64,000 nucleotides of DNA, taken from NCBI GenBank assembly GCA_038226305.1, contig JBBRQN010000007.1:74251-138250 (forward strand), given 5' to 3'. Source of the stretch: JASLDZ01 sp038226305 (lineage in GTDB: Bacteria > Pseudomonadota > Alphaproteobacteria > Caulobacterales > Caulobacteraceae). The notes beneath the pieces are model-generated. The model had not been told where the DNA came from. It saw only the letters and a list, made by a program, of their open reading frames with translations, and made no database searches. A program made the position numbers and the translations under genes. Positions 17,724-25,536 of this stretch are shown piece after piece (position 1 is the stretch's first letter; each line of letters opens with the position of its first letter).

Positions 17724-18803
17724 TCAGCCCTTCACGGCCTTGCCGAACAGCTTCTGCCAGCGGCGCGGCGAACGCGTCTTCCAGGCGCCGCGGTGATAGA
17801 CGTCCGACCCGATCAGCGGCACCACTGTGGTGGCCTCGGCGAAGACCATCTGCTCGTAGGTCACGTCCACCTTGCCCCAGCTGCACGCCTCCTTCAGCGT
17901 GGAGGAGCTGCAGGCGCCGTCGCGCACGTCGGCGACGGTGATCTGCACGGCGTATTTGTGCATCTCGGCGGGAATGCCGAGGATCTCGGCGCAGACCACG
18001 GTGTCCTGAGCGAAGTTCTTGGGCACGCCGCCGCCCACCATGAAGAGGCCGGTGGAGCCCGCGGCGATCTTCACGTCGGTCAGCTCGCGGAAGTCGGCCA
18101 CGGCGTCGATGGTCAGGTAGGGCTTGCCGGCCGCGATCATCTCCTTCTGGTGCTTCACGAGGCCGAAGCCGGCGGAGGAGTCCACGAAGGCCGGGCAGAA
18201 GATCGGCACGCCTTCCTCGTAGGCGGTCTGCACGAGGCTGCCGGGCTTCTTGGCGTTGCCCGCCGCGAGCCACTTGCCCATCTCCCAGATGAACTCGCGG
18301 CTCGAATAGGGGCGGGGTTCGAGCTGGTTGCACAGGTCGTAGATCGTGCCGTCGCAGTTCTGGAGCTCTTCCTCGTCGATGTAGGTGTCGTAGATGCGGT
18401 CGATGTAGAGATCGCGCAGGATGCGATCGTCGACGCTGGCGTCGGCCTGGTAGTGCTTGAAGCCGAGCGCCTCGAAGAAATCCATGTCGACGATGCTGGC
18501 GCCGGTGGCGACCACCACGTCGATCATGCCGAACTTCACCATGTCGCGGTACACGTGCATGCAGCCGCCCGCCGAGGTGGAGCCCGCCAAGATCAGCCAG
18601 GGCGAGCAGGCCTCGTCCTCGATGGCCATGTTCAGGATGTCGGAGGCGCGGGCGGTGTCGCGGCTCGTGAAGCTCATCTTGCGCATGGCGTCGATCACCG
18701 GCCGCGCGTCGTAGGCGGTGATGTCGACGTGTTCGACGGTGCGGCTGAGCAGCTCGGCTTTTGTATTCGCCAAGGGCGCGGAGTGCGGGACGGGAGCGTT
18801 CAT
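17724..18803 (-). CDS. Deoxyhypusine synthase-like (homospermidine/spermidine-type) aminobutyl transferase
   Basis: A 359-residue NAD-dependent enzyme of the deoxyhypusine synthase fold. TSRDTARASDILNMAIEDE, LILAGSTSAGG (71-81), and DVVVATGASIVDMD are family motifs; KEACSWGKV places Lys311 where the catalytic lysine of eukaryotic deoxyhypusine synthase sits (EAVSWGKI). Bacteria lack eIF5A, and bacterial members are thought to make polyamines such as homospermidine by aminobutyl transfer. The ornithine decarboxylase gene 2.5 kb away fits that. The ATG at 18803 follows an AGAGGAAAA ribosome site. The exact product is an inference. Confidence 0.87.
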   Translation of the reverse strand: MNAPVPHSAPLANTKAELLSRTVEHVDITAYDARPVIDAMRKMSFTSRDTARASDILNMAIEDEACSPWLILAGSTSAGGCMHVYRDMVKFGMIDVVVATGASIVDMDFFEALGFKHYQADASVDDRILRDLYIDRIYDTYIDEEELQNCDGTIYDLCNQLEPRPYSSREFIWEMGKWLAAGNAKKPGSLVQTAYEEGVPIFCPAFVDSSAGFGLVKHQKEMIAAGKPYLTIDAVADFRELTDVKIAAGSTGLFMVGGGVPKNFAQDTVVCAEILGIPAEMHKYAVQITVADVRDGACSSSTLKEACSWGKVDVTYEQMVFAEATTVVPLIGSDVYHRGAWKTRSPRRWQKLFGKAVKG

Positions 18804-19033
18804 CGGTTCAGGTTTTCCTCTGAAGGGGTGAGCGCCCGTCGTTGAACCGGACGGAGCGACGGGTCTTGATAAGCCTCCGCATCCGGCGAGCCGGGGAGGG
18901 GGGTGCATATAGGCGAGACGACCTGAGGAATCGACCCCTGAAGGCCACCTCCCTTGTGACGGTTCATAGGCTTCGATAGCGTCGCGACCATGACAGACCC
19001 CCGCAGCAGACGGGGGCGTCGGGGGACGACGCG
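18804..19033. promoter_or_regulatory. Divergent intergenic region
   Basis: Separates the start of the deoxyhypusine-synthase-like gene (leftward) from the start of the PQQ dehydrogenase gene (rightward), so it must contain promoters for both or for the operons they belong to. I see the AGAGGA ribosome site of the leftward gene close to its start, but no convincing operator repeat or clear -35/-10 pair. Confidence 0.5.
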
Positions 19034-21163
19034 ATGGGCAGCACCTTCCGCAGCATTTCGGGTATCTGGCTGGCTCTGGCGGCAGCGGCGACACTGACCG
19101 CCTGCGCCCCCGCCAAGGGGCCGGACAAGACGGCCGCCGGGGCGGTGGACGCCGCCCGCCTGACCGACGCCGACAAGGACGCCGGCCAGTGGATGAGCCA
19201 CGGCCGCACCTACAGCGAGCAGCGCTTCAGCCCGCTGGACAAGGTCTCCACCGCCAACGTCAAGGACATGGGCCTGGCGTGGAGCTTCGAACTGGCCACC
19301 AACCGGGGAGTCGAGACCACGCCCATCGTGGTGGACGGGATGATGTACGTCACCAGTTCCTGGAGCCTCGTCTACGCCCTGGATGCCAAGACCGGAGCCC
19401 AGCTGTGGACCTACGACCCGCAGGTGAACCGCGAGGTGGGCCACAACGCCTGCTGCGACGTGGTGAACCGGGGCGTGGCGGTGTGGAAGGGCAAGGTCTA
19501 CGTCGCCGCCCTCGACGGCCGGCTGATCGCCCTGGACGCCAAGACCGGCAAGCCCGTCTGGACGGCGGTCACCGTCGATCAGTCCAAGCCCTACACGATC
19601 ACGATGGCTCCCCGGATCATCAAGGGGAAGGTGATGATCGGCAACTCCGGCTCCGAATACGGGGTGCGGGGCTACGTCTCGGCCTATGACGCCGAGACCG
19701 GCAAGATGATCTGGCGCTTCTTCACCGTGCCTGGCGACCCGTCGAAGCCCTTCGAGAACAAGGCCATGGAGATGGCCGCCAAGACCTGGACCGGCCAGTG
19801 GTGGACCGCGGGCGGCGGCGGCTCGCCCTGGGACGCCATGTCCTACGACCCGGAGTCAAACCTCCTCTACTTCGGCACCGGCAACGGCCTGCCGTGGGAT
19901 GTGAAGGCCCGCTCGCCCAAGGGCGGTGACAACCTGTTCCTGTCGTCCATCGTGGCGGTGGATGCCGACACCGGCGAGTACAAGTGGCACTTCCAGACCA
20001 CGCCGGGCGACAGCTGGGACTTCGACTCCACCCAGACCCTGACGCTGGCTGAGCTGACCATCGGCGGCCAGCCCCGCAAGGTGGTGATGCAGGCCGCCAA
20101 GAACGGCTTCTTCTATGTGATCGACCGGATCACCGGGAAGCTGATCTCCGCCAGAAACTACGTGCCCGTCACCTGGGCCAGCGGCGTGGATCAGATCACC
20201 GGCAAGCCCATCGAGATCGGCGACGACCACTACAAGGCCGCCCCCACCACCATGTTCCCGTCCAGCTTCGGGGGGCATAATTGGCACCCCATGTCGTTCA
20301 GCCCCAAGACCGGGCTCGTCTACCTGCCCGCGCAGGAGGTGCCCGGCACCTACGGCACCGACGATAAGTTCGCGTTCAATCCCGGCGAGTGGAACACCGC
20401 CACCAACACCGACCTGAACTCCATCCCCACCGATCCCAAGGCGGTGGCCGCCATGAAGAACGCCTTCAAGGGCTATCTGATCGCCTGGGACCCGGTGGCG
20501 CAGAAGGAGGTCTGGCGCGCGGCCCACAAGGGCCCGTGGAACGGCGGCACCCTGGCGACGGGTGGCGGCCTCGTGTTCCAGGGCACGGCAGACGGCCACT
20601 TCAACGCCTATGACGCCCGCAACGGTGCCCCCCTGTGGAGCACCGAGACCTACGCCGCCACCCTGGCGGGCCCGATGACCTACACGGTGGACGGCGAGCA
20701 GTACGTGGCCGTGGGGGCGGGCTTCGGCTCGGTCTACTTCCTGGTGGCCGGGTTCGCGACCGAGGGGGGCAACCCCAACAACGGCAAGATCGTCGTCTAC
20801 AAACTGGGCGGCAAGGCGCAGCTCGCCAAGCCGGAGCTGACCAAGGTGGTCATGCCGCAGCCGCCTGCGGCCACGGCCCCAGCCGCGCTCGTGGCGCAGG
20901 GGCACTCGACCTACAACAAGTACTGCCTCGTCTGTCACGGCTACGACGCCATCTCGGGCGGGGTGATCCCCGACCTGCGCGCCTCGGGAGCCATCGCCGA
21001 CGCGGGCGCCTTCAAGTCCATCGTCATCGACGGCGCCCTGAAGGAGCGCGGCATGGTCAGCTTCGCCAAGGTGCTCAAGCCCGCCGACGCCGAAGCCGTC
21101 CGCGCCTACCTGATCAAGGTCGCCAACGACCGCTGGACGGCCGAGCACGCGGGGAAGGGTTAA
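19034..21163 (+). CDS. PQQ-dependent quinohemoprotein alcohol dehydrogenase (lipoprotein, DxD type)
   Basis: A 709-residue periplasmic dehydrogenase. A lipobox LTAC (21-24) predicts a lipid-anchored protein. The eight-bladed propeller shows the adjacent-cysteine disulfide NACCDVV (Cys140-141), repeated A-x-D-x-x-T-G-W motifs, and the catalytic region GDSWDFDS with Asp329. The C-terminal domain carries CLVCH (631-635), a c-type heme site, making it a quinohemoprotein that passes electrons from an alcohol or polyol to the respiratory chain. Asp331, two residues after the catalytic Asp, is the position that marks lanthanide-dependent members of the superfamily. Substrate is unknown; no PQQ synthesis genes are nearby. 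Confidence 0.92.
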   Translation: MGSTFRSISGIWLALAAAATLTACAPAKGPDKTAAGAVDAARLTDADKDAGQWMSHGRTYSEQRFSPLDKVSTANVKDMGLAWSFELATNRGVETTPIVVDGMMYVTSSWSLVYALDAKTGAQLWTYDPQVNREVGHNACCDVVNRGVAVWKGKVYVAALDGRLIALDAKTGKPVWTAVTVDQSKPYTITMAPRIIKGKVMIGNSGSEYGVRGYVSAYDAETGKMIWRFFTVPGDPSKPFENKAMEMAAKTWTGQWWTAGGGGSPWDAMSYDPESNLLYFGTGNGLPWDVKARSPKGGDNLFLSSIVAVDADTGEYKWHFQTTPGDSWDFDSTQTLTLAELTIGGQPRKVVMQAAKNGFFYVIDRITGKLISARNYVPVTWASGVDQITGKPIEIGDDHYKAAPTTMFPSSFGGHNWHPMSFSPKTGLVYLPAQEVPGTYGTDDKFAFNPGEWNTATNTDLNSIPTDPKAVAAMKNAFKGYLIAWDPVAQKEVWRAAHKGPWNGGTLATGGGLVFQGTADGHFNAYDARNGAPLWSTETYAATLAGPMTYTVDGEQYVAVGAGFGSVYFLVAGFATEGGNPNNGKIVVYKLGGKAQLAKPELTKVVMPQPPAATAPAALVAQGHSTYNKYCLVCHGYDAISGGVIPDLRASGAIADAGAFKSIVIDGALKERGMVSFAKVLKPADAEAVRAYLIKVANDRWTAEHAGKG

Positions 21164-21180
21164 CCCCAAACTTTTCCGCT

Positions 21181-21280
21181 CATCCCCGCGGATGCGGGGA
21201 ACCAGACTAAGCCACAGTCAGCTTGGCTGGCCTGTGAGCCACAGGCCTAAGCCTGGATCCCCGCTTCCGCGGGGACGAGC
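21181..21280. repeat. REP-like triple-hairpin element between convergent genes
   Basis: Three inverted repeats lie in a row. 21183-21189 pairs with 21194-21200 (TCCCCGC/GCGGGGA), 21229-21236 pairs with 21240-21247 (GGCCTGTG/CACAGGCC, loop AGC), and 21258-21264 pairs with 21269-21275 (again TCCCCGC/GCGGGGA). The two outer hairpins share the same stem. The element fills the space between the convergent PQQ dehydrogenase and decarboxylase genes and may act as a two-way terminator. It resembles dispersed palindromes of GC-rich alphaproteobacteria; copy number cannot be judged here. Confidence 0.75.
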
Positions 21281-21304
21281 GGTCGAGTTGGAGGTGGCTT
21301 GCGG

Positions 21305-22564
21305 CTACCGCCGGCGGCCCTTGCGGCCCGCCGCGCCCTTCGGACGGGAGAAGCGCACGACCTTGCGGGCCTCGAACTCCTCCACCTGGCGGGGGAGGGG
21401 GATCGAGCGGCGGGCGAGGCCGAACATCGAAGCCATGGGCGCGTCGGCCAGCTCGGCGATGTCGGTGTCGCCGAAGCCGTTGAAGCGGGTGCCCATGGCC
21501 ACGCCGTAGGCGCCCAGCATGCCGATCTCGATGTAGTCGCCCTCGTCGATGTCGGCGGGCAGCCAGAACGGGCCGTTCATCACGTCGATGGAGTCGCAGG
21601 TCGGGCCGTAGAACTTGAACGGCTTCAGCTCCGCACCCGTGTCGGTCTCGCGCACGGCCTTCACGGGGAAGGGCCACTTGAAGTGCGCGGCGTCGAACAT
21701 GGAGCCGTAGCTGCCGTCGTTCAGATACAGGGCGTCGCCCTTCTTCAGCTCCACCTTGACCAGGAGCGACGACGCCTCGGCCACGAGCGCGCGGCCGGGC
21801 TCGCACCACAGCTCCGTGGTCTCGTGCACCATCATGTCTTCGAAGCCACGGCGGATGGCGGCGGCGTACTCGCTCATGTCGGGCGGGATCATGCCCGGGT
21901 AGACCGACGGGAAGCCCCCGCCCACGTCCACCACGTCGGCGAACACGCCGGCGCGGACGAGCGCGCGAGAGCACTGAGCCATCGCCGCTTGGTAGGCGGT
22001 CGGCCGCATGCACTGCGATCCCACGTGGAAGCTCACGCCCATGAGGCCCGAGGTGGCCGCGCGGGCGGCCAGCAGCAGGGCGGGCGCCTTGTCGGCGTCC
22101 ACCCCGAACTTCCCGGAGAGGCTGTACTGCGCGCCCTCGGCCGTCACCTGCATGCGCACGATCAGGTCGAGGTCTTTCGCTCCGCCCGTGGCGTCCAGGA
22201 TTTTGGCCAGCTCCTCGTGCGTATCCAGCGAGAAGCACTTCACGCCATGCTCGAAGTAAGCCTTCGAGATCGCGACGCGGCTCTTCACCGGATGCATGAA
22301 GGCCATGCGGGCGCCCGGCGCGTGCTCGGCGACGAGCTCCACCTCGGCGATCGAGGCCACGTCGAAGCCGGTCACCCCGGCTGCGAACAGCTCACGGATC
22401 ACCCACGGCGAAGGATTGGCCTTCACCGCATACAGGACGTCGCCCGGGATATTTTCCTGGAACCAGTGGGCCGCTACGGCCGCAGCACCCGGTCGCACAA
22501 GGGCGACTGGACGCTCGGGAGACCGCTCGCGGACCAGGTCCAGGGGAGTCTGGTACGTGTGCAA
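21305..22564 (-). CDS. Type III PLP-dependent ornithine/lysine decarboxylase
   Basis: A 419-residue fold-III decarboxylase of the eukaryotic-ornithine-decarboxylase group, making putrescine (or cadaverine). VLYAVKANPSP contains the PLP lysine (Lys48), FHVGSQC and VVDVGGGFPS bind the cofactor, CEPGRALVAEA binds phosphate, and GPTCDSIDVM carries the catalytic Cys323 reached from the partner subunit. The start is a TTG; no ATG or GTG in frame precedes it, and the domain begins right after. A basic tail (GAAGRKGRRR) ends the protein. It probably feeds the deoxyhypusine-synthase-like enzyme encoded nearby. Confidence 0.92.
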   Translation of the reverse strand: MHTYQTPLDLVRERSPERPVALVRPGAAAVAAHWFQENIPGDVLYAVKANPSPWVIRELFAAGVTGFDVASIAEVELVAEHAPGARMAFMHPVKSRVAISKAYFEHGVKCFSLDTHEELAKILDATGGAKDLDLIVRMQVTAEGAQYSLSGKFGVDADKAPALLLAARAATSGLMGVSFHVGSQCMRPTAYQAAMAQCSRALVRAGVFADVVDVGGGFPSVYPGMIPPDMSEYAAAIRRGFEDMMVHETTELWCEPGRALVAEASSLLVKVELKKGDALYLNDGSYGSMFDAAHFKWPFPVKAVRETDTGAELKPFKFYGPTCDSIDVMNGPFWLPADIDEGDYIEIGMLGAYGVAMGTRFNGFGDTDIAELADAPMASMFGLARRSIPLPRQVEEFEARKVVRFSRPKGAAGRKGRRR

Positions 22565-22914
22565 TTCACGTAACCCCCACTGATTGTTGAACCCAATCCG
22601 GCGTTAGCAGAAGGACGAGACGAGGTGTCTCCCCTTGGCTCGGGTCCGCCGGAGGGCGCGATTTAGGGTCTACTGACCCCCATGTAAAGCCCTGATTGTC
22701 ACCCCACTGTCGCAATGAGACGGGTTCGGACGAACTTGGGTTTGCGCTCGGAAAAGCTTGAGCTTTCGCAGTGTCGCGCTCAGCGGTGCGAGGTGGGGCT
22801 TTGCGCCGGTCGCCGCACGTCATAAAAGCGTTGTCGGTCCGCCGTTAACCAGCGGGGGCCGGACTGCCGCTCGCCATCCCCCCGCTTCCCCTCATCCAAG
22901 GCCCGACGCGCCCC
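22565..22914. promoter_or_regulatory. Divergent intergenic region of ornithine decarboxylase and phnCDE
   Basis: 350 bases without a gene between the leftward decarboxylase and rightward phnC. It contains a Pho-box-like direct repeat (listed separately) and several short AT-richer stretches (AAAAGC near 22753, CATAAAAGCG near 22820) that could be promoter elements. I see no riboswitch-like structure and no small open frame with a ribosome site. Confidence 0.5.
22696..22713 (+). promoter_or_regulatory. Putative Pho box (PhoB site) upstream of phnCDE
   Basis: Two 7-base direct repeats, TTGTCAC and CTGTCGC, are separated by CCCA, giving the 11-base spacing of PhoB boxes (consensus CTGTCAT, 4 bases, CTGTCAT). 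The site is about 200 bases before the phnC start, consistent with phosphate-starvation control of a phosphonate/phosphate importer. Predicted from sequence pattern only. Confidence 0.5.
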
Positions 22915-23724
22915 ATGCTCGCCGATGTCGCCTTCGAGGCGAAGTCCGTCACCAAGACCTACGGGGCCCGCAAAGCGCTCGACGACGTGTCGCTGCGGGT
23001 GGACCGGGGCGAGATGGTGGCCCTGATCGGCCCGTCGGGCTCGGGCAAATCCACACTCCTGCGATCGCTTACCGGCCTCGTGCAGATCGACGCCGGCCCC
23101 GGCCGGATCGATGCCGTGGGCCTGCGCGTGCAGGAGAACGGCAAGGTGGTCGACGACGTGCGCCGGGTGCGCCAGCGGGTGGGTTTCATCTTCCAGCAGT
23201 TCAACCTCGTGGGGCGGCTGACCCTGTTCTCCAACGTGATGATCGGGGCGCTGGGCCGGGTGGGGTTCCTGCGGGGCCTGTTCGGGGCATGGCCCAAGGC
23301 CGACCAGACCGAGACGATGGAGGCTCTCGCCCGGGTGGGCGTGGCCGAATACGCAGGGCAGCGATCAAACACCCTCTCCGGCGGCCAGCAGCAGCGCGGG
23401 GCCATCGCCCGCTGCCTGGTGCAGCACGCCACCGCGATCCTCGCCGACGAGCCGGTGGCCAGCCTCGATCCCGTCTCCGCCCGCAAGGTGATGGAGACCC
23501 TGCGCGACCTGAACAGGCGCGACGGCCTGAGCGTGATCGTGACGCTCCACCACGTGGAATATGCCATCAAGTACTGCAAGCGCGTGGTCGCCCTGCAGGC
23601 GGGCAAGGTGCTCTACGACGGCCCGGTCTCCGGCCTCGACCGCGAGCTTCTCATCAAGATCTACGGGCCGGAGTTCGACGAGATCGTCGGCGACGACACC
23701 CTCATTCACGGAACCCCTGCATGA
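22915..23724 (+). CDS. phnC: Phosphonate/phosphate ABC transporter ATPase PhnC
   Basis: A 269-residue ABC ATPase. Walker A GPSGSGKST, Q-loop region FIFQQFNLVGRLT, signature LSGGQQQRGAIARCL and Walker B ILADEPVASLDP are all intact; FNLVGRLTLFSNV is typical of PhnC. It energises uptake of phosphonates or related oxyanions through PhnE with PhnD as binding protein. The stop overlaps the ATG of phnD (ATGA), so the genes are translationally coupled. No C-P lyase or phosphonatase gene is present in the window. Confidence 0.95.
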   Translation: MLADVAFEAKSVTKTYGARKALDDVSLRVDRGEMVALIGPSGSGKSTLLRSLTGLVQIDAGPGRIDAVGLRVQENGKVVDDVRRVRQRVGFIFQQFNLVGRLTLFSNVMIGALGRVGFLRGLFGAWPKADQTETMEALARVGVAEYAGQRSNTLSGGQQQRGAIARCLVQHATAILADEPVASLDPVSARKVMETLRDLNRRDGLSVIVTLHHVEYAIKYCKRVVALQAGKVLYDGPVSGLDRELLIKIYGPEFDEIVGDDTLIHGTPA

Positions 23725-24644
23725 CCCGCTCCAAGGTGGTGATCGGCGTGACCCTGGCCTGCGCGGCCCTGCTCGCCTCCTGCGGCCAGCCCGCGGCGGG
23801 CGGGGGCGACGGCAAGGAGCTGATCTTCTCGATCCTGTCGGCCGAGGATCAGGCGAGTTTCGGCCCCCTGTGGAAGCCCCTGCTGGACGATCTCGCCAAG
23901 GCGACGGGGGTGAAGATCACGCCCAAGTTCTCGCCCACCTACACGAGCCTGATCGAGGGGATGCGCGCCAACCAGACCCAGATCGGCTGGTTCTCTGCCG
24001 AGCCCGCGCTCGAGGCGGTGCTGCGGGCCAACGCGACCGTCTTCGCCCGCACCGTCGATTTGGAGGGTCACGACACCTACCACTCGGTGGTGATCGTGAA
24101 GAAGGGCTCGGGCCTCACCCTCGATGCCATCCTGAAGTGCGACAAGACGCTGGATTTCGGCATGGGCGACGTGAAGTCGACCTCCGGCACGCTGGCCCCC
24201 ATGACCTACCTCTTCAAGCCGAAGGGGATCGTGCCCAACACCTGCTTCAAGACGGTGCGCACGGGCAGCCACCAGGCCAACCTGTTCGCCGTGTCCAACG
24301 GCCTCCTCGCCGCCTCCACCAACAACTCGGTGGGTCTGGATTTCGCGCGCGTGGGCTCGCCCGCCGCCAAGGAAGCCTACGACAAGCTGGAGATCGTGTG
24401 GACGAGCCCCGATCTGCCGGAATCCGCCATCGTCTACCGGAAGGACGTGGACCCGGCCCTGCAGAAGAAGATCGCCACGTTCTTCACCACCTACGGCACA
24501 GCACCTGGGCCTGAGGGCGACCGCCAGCGGGCCATCCTGAAGCCCCTGCACTATTCGGCCTTCCACCCGGCCGACGACAGCTATCTGCAGCCCATCCGCG
24601 ACATGCGCGCCGCCACCGCCGCGCCCAAGCCCGCGGGCGGCTGA
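23721..24644 (+). CDS. phnD: Phosphonate-binding periplasmic lipoprotein PhnD
   Basis: A 307-residue solute-binding protein. The signal ends in a lipobox LLASC (about residues 17-21), so it is probably lipid-anchored. The body matches PhnD-type proteins: FGPLWKPLLDDLAKATGVKI, YTSLIEGMRANQTQIGWF, and VKSTSGTLAPMTYLF in the ligand-binding hinge. It delivers phosphonate, phosphite or phosphate ester to PhnE; the exact ligand cannot be predicted. It overlaps phnC and is followed 8 bases later by phnE. Confidence 0.93.
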   Translation: MTRSKVVIGVTLACAALLASCGQPAAGGGDGKELIFSILSAEDQASFGPLWKPLLDDLAKATGVKITPKFSPTYTSLIEGMRANQTQIGWFSAEPALEAVLRANATVFARTVDLEGHDTYHSVVIVKKGSGLTLDAILKCDKTLDFGMGDVKSTSGTLAPMTYLFKPKGIVPNTCFKTVRTGSHQANLFAVSNGLLAASTNNSVGLDFARVGSPAAKEAYDKLEIVWTSPDLPESAIVYRKDVDPALQKKIATFFTTYGTAPGPEGDRQRAILKPLHYSAFHPADDSYLQPIRDMRAATAAPKPAGG

Positions 24645-24652
24645 CCCTTCCC

Positions 24653-25474
24653 GTGACCGACGCCTCCGCCACCCGCCCGCCGCCGGCACCGGTTCCGCAC
24701 CCGCCGATCAAGCCGATCCGCGAGCGGCTGATCGACTACGCCGTGTTCGGCGCGGTGATCGCGCTTCTGGTGATCAGCGTGCACGCAGTGGAACTGCGTC
24801 GCCTGCCGCTCCTGTTCTCGAATTCCGAGAACATGCGCACCTTCGGGGCCAGCTTCCTGAAGCCCGACTTCGGCCAGTGGAAGCTCTACGTCGAGCAGAT
24901 GTGGCTCACCCTTCAGATCGCCCTGTGGGGCACGTTCCTGGCGATCATCCTCGCGATCCCTCTAGGCCTCGCTGCCGCGCGCAACGTCTCGCCGCCGTGG
25001 ATCCAGCAGCCGGTGCGACGCCTGCTCGACCTGTTGCGGGCGGTCCCCGACCTCGTGATCGGCACGGTGTTCCTGGTGGCCGTGGGCCTGGGCCCCTTTG
25101 CGGGCGTGCTGGCGCTGGCGGTGAACACCGGCGGCGTTCTGGGCAAGCTGTTCTCCGAGGCCGTGGAGGCGATCGACCCCCGCCCCGTCGAAGGCGTGCG
25201 CGCCACGGGCGCGGCGCCCCTGCACGAAGTGATGTGGGGGGTGCTGCCGCAGGTCGGGCCGCTGTGGGTGAGCTATGCCCTGTACCGGTTCGAATCCAAC
25301 GCCCGATCGGCCACGGTGCTGGGGCTGATCGGGGCGGGGGGCATCGGCCAGATCCTGTTCGATAGCCTCAACGCCTTCCAGTACGGCCAGACCGCCGCCA
25401 TCGTCATCGTGATCATCGTCGCCGTGACGCTCATCGACCTCATGTCGCAGGCGCTGCGGGCGAGGTTGCTGTAG
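24653..25474 (+). CDS. phnE: Phosphonate ABC transporter permease PhnE
   Basis: A 273-residue inner-membrane permease starting at GTG. It has about six membrane segments and the binding-protein-dependent permease EAA loop: EAVEAIDPRPVEGVRATGA followed by the VLPQVGPLWVSYALYRFE segment typical of PhnE. LLRAVPDLVIGTVFLVAVGLG is also family-like. It forms the channel for the PhnC/PhnD system and ends the three-gene operon. Confidence 0.93.
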   Translation: MTDASATRPPPAPVPHPPIKPIRERLIDYAVFGAVIALLVISVHAVELRRLPLLFSNSENMRTFGASFLKPDFGQWKLYVEQMWLTLQIALWGTFLAIILAIPLGLAAARNVSPPWIQQPVRRLLDLLRAVPDLVIGTVFLVAVGLGPFAGVLALAVNTGGVLGKLFSEAVEAIDPRPVEGVRATGAAPLHEVMWGVLPQVGPLWVSYALYRFESNARSATVLGLIGAGGIGQILFDSLNAFQYGQTAAIVIVIIVAVTLIDLMSQALRARLL

Positions 25475-25536
25475 GCTGACAGGCGAACGACCCCCTCCGA
25501 TCGCGAGGGGCGTGGACCGGGGGGTCGACGACGCGC

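Noticed and set aside
21181..21280. Possible CRISPR array because of repeated GC-rich palindromes
   Set aside because: Only two copies of a short stem with one spacer-like segment that is itself a hairpin; no cas genes and no regular spacing.
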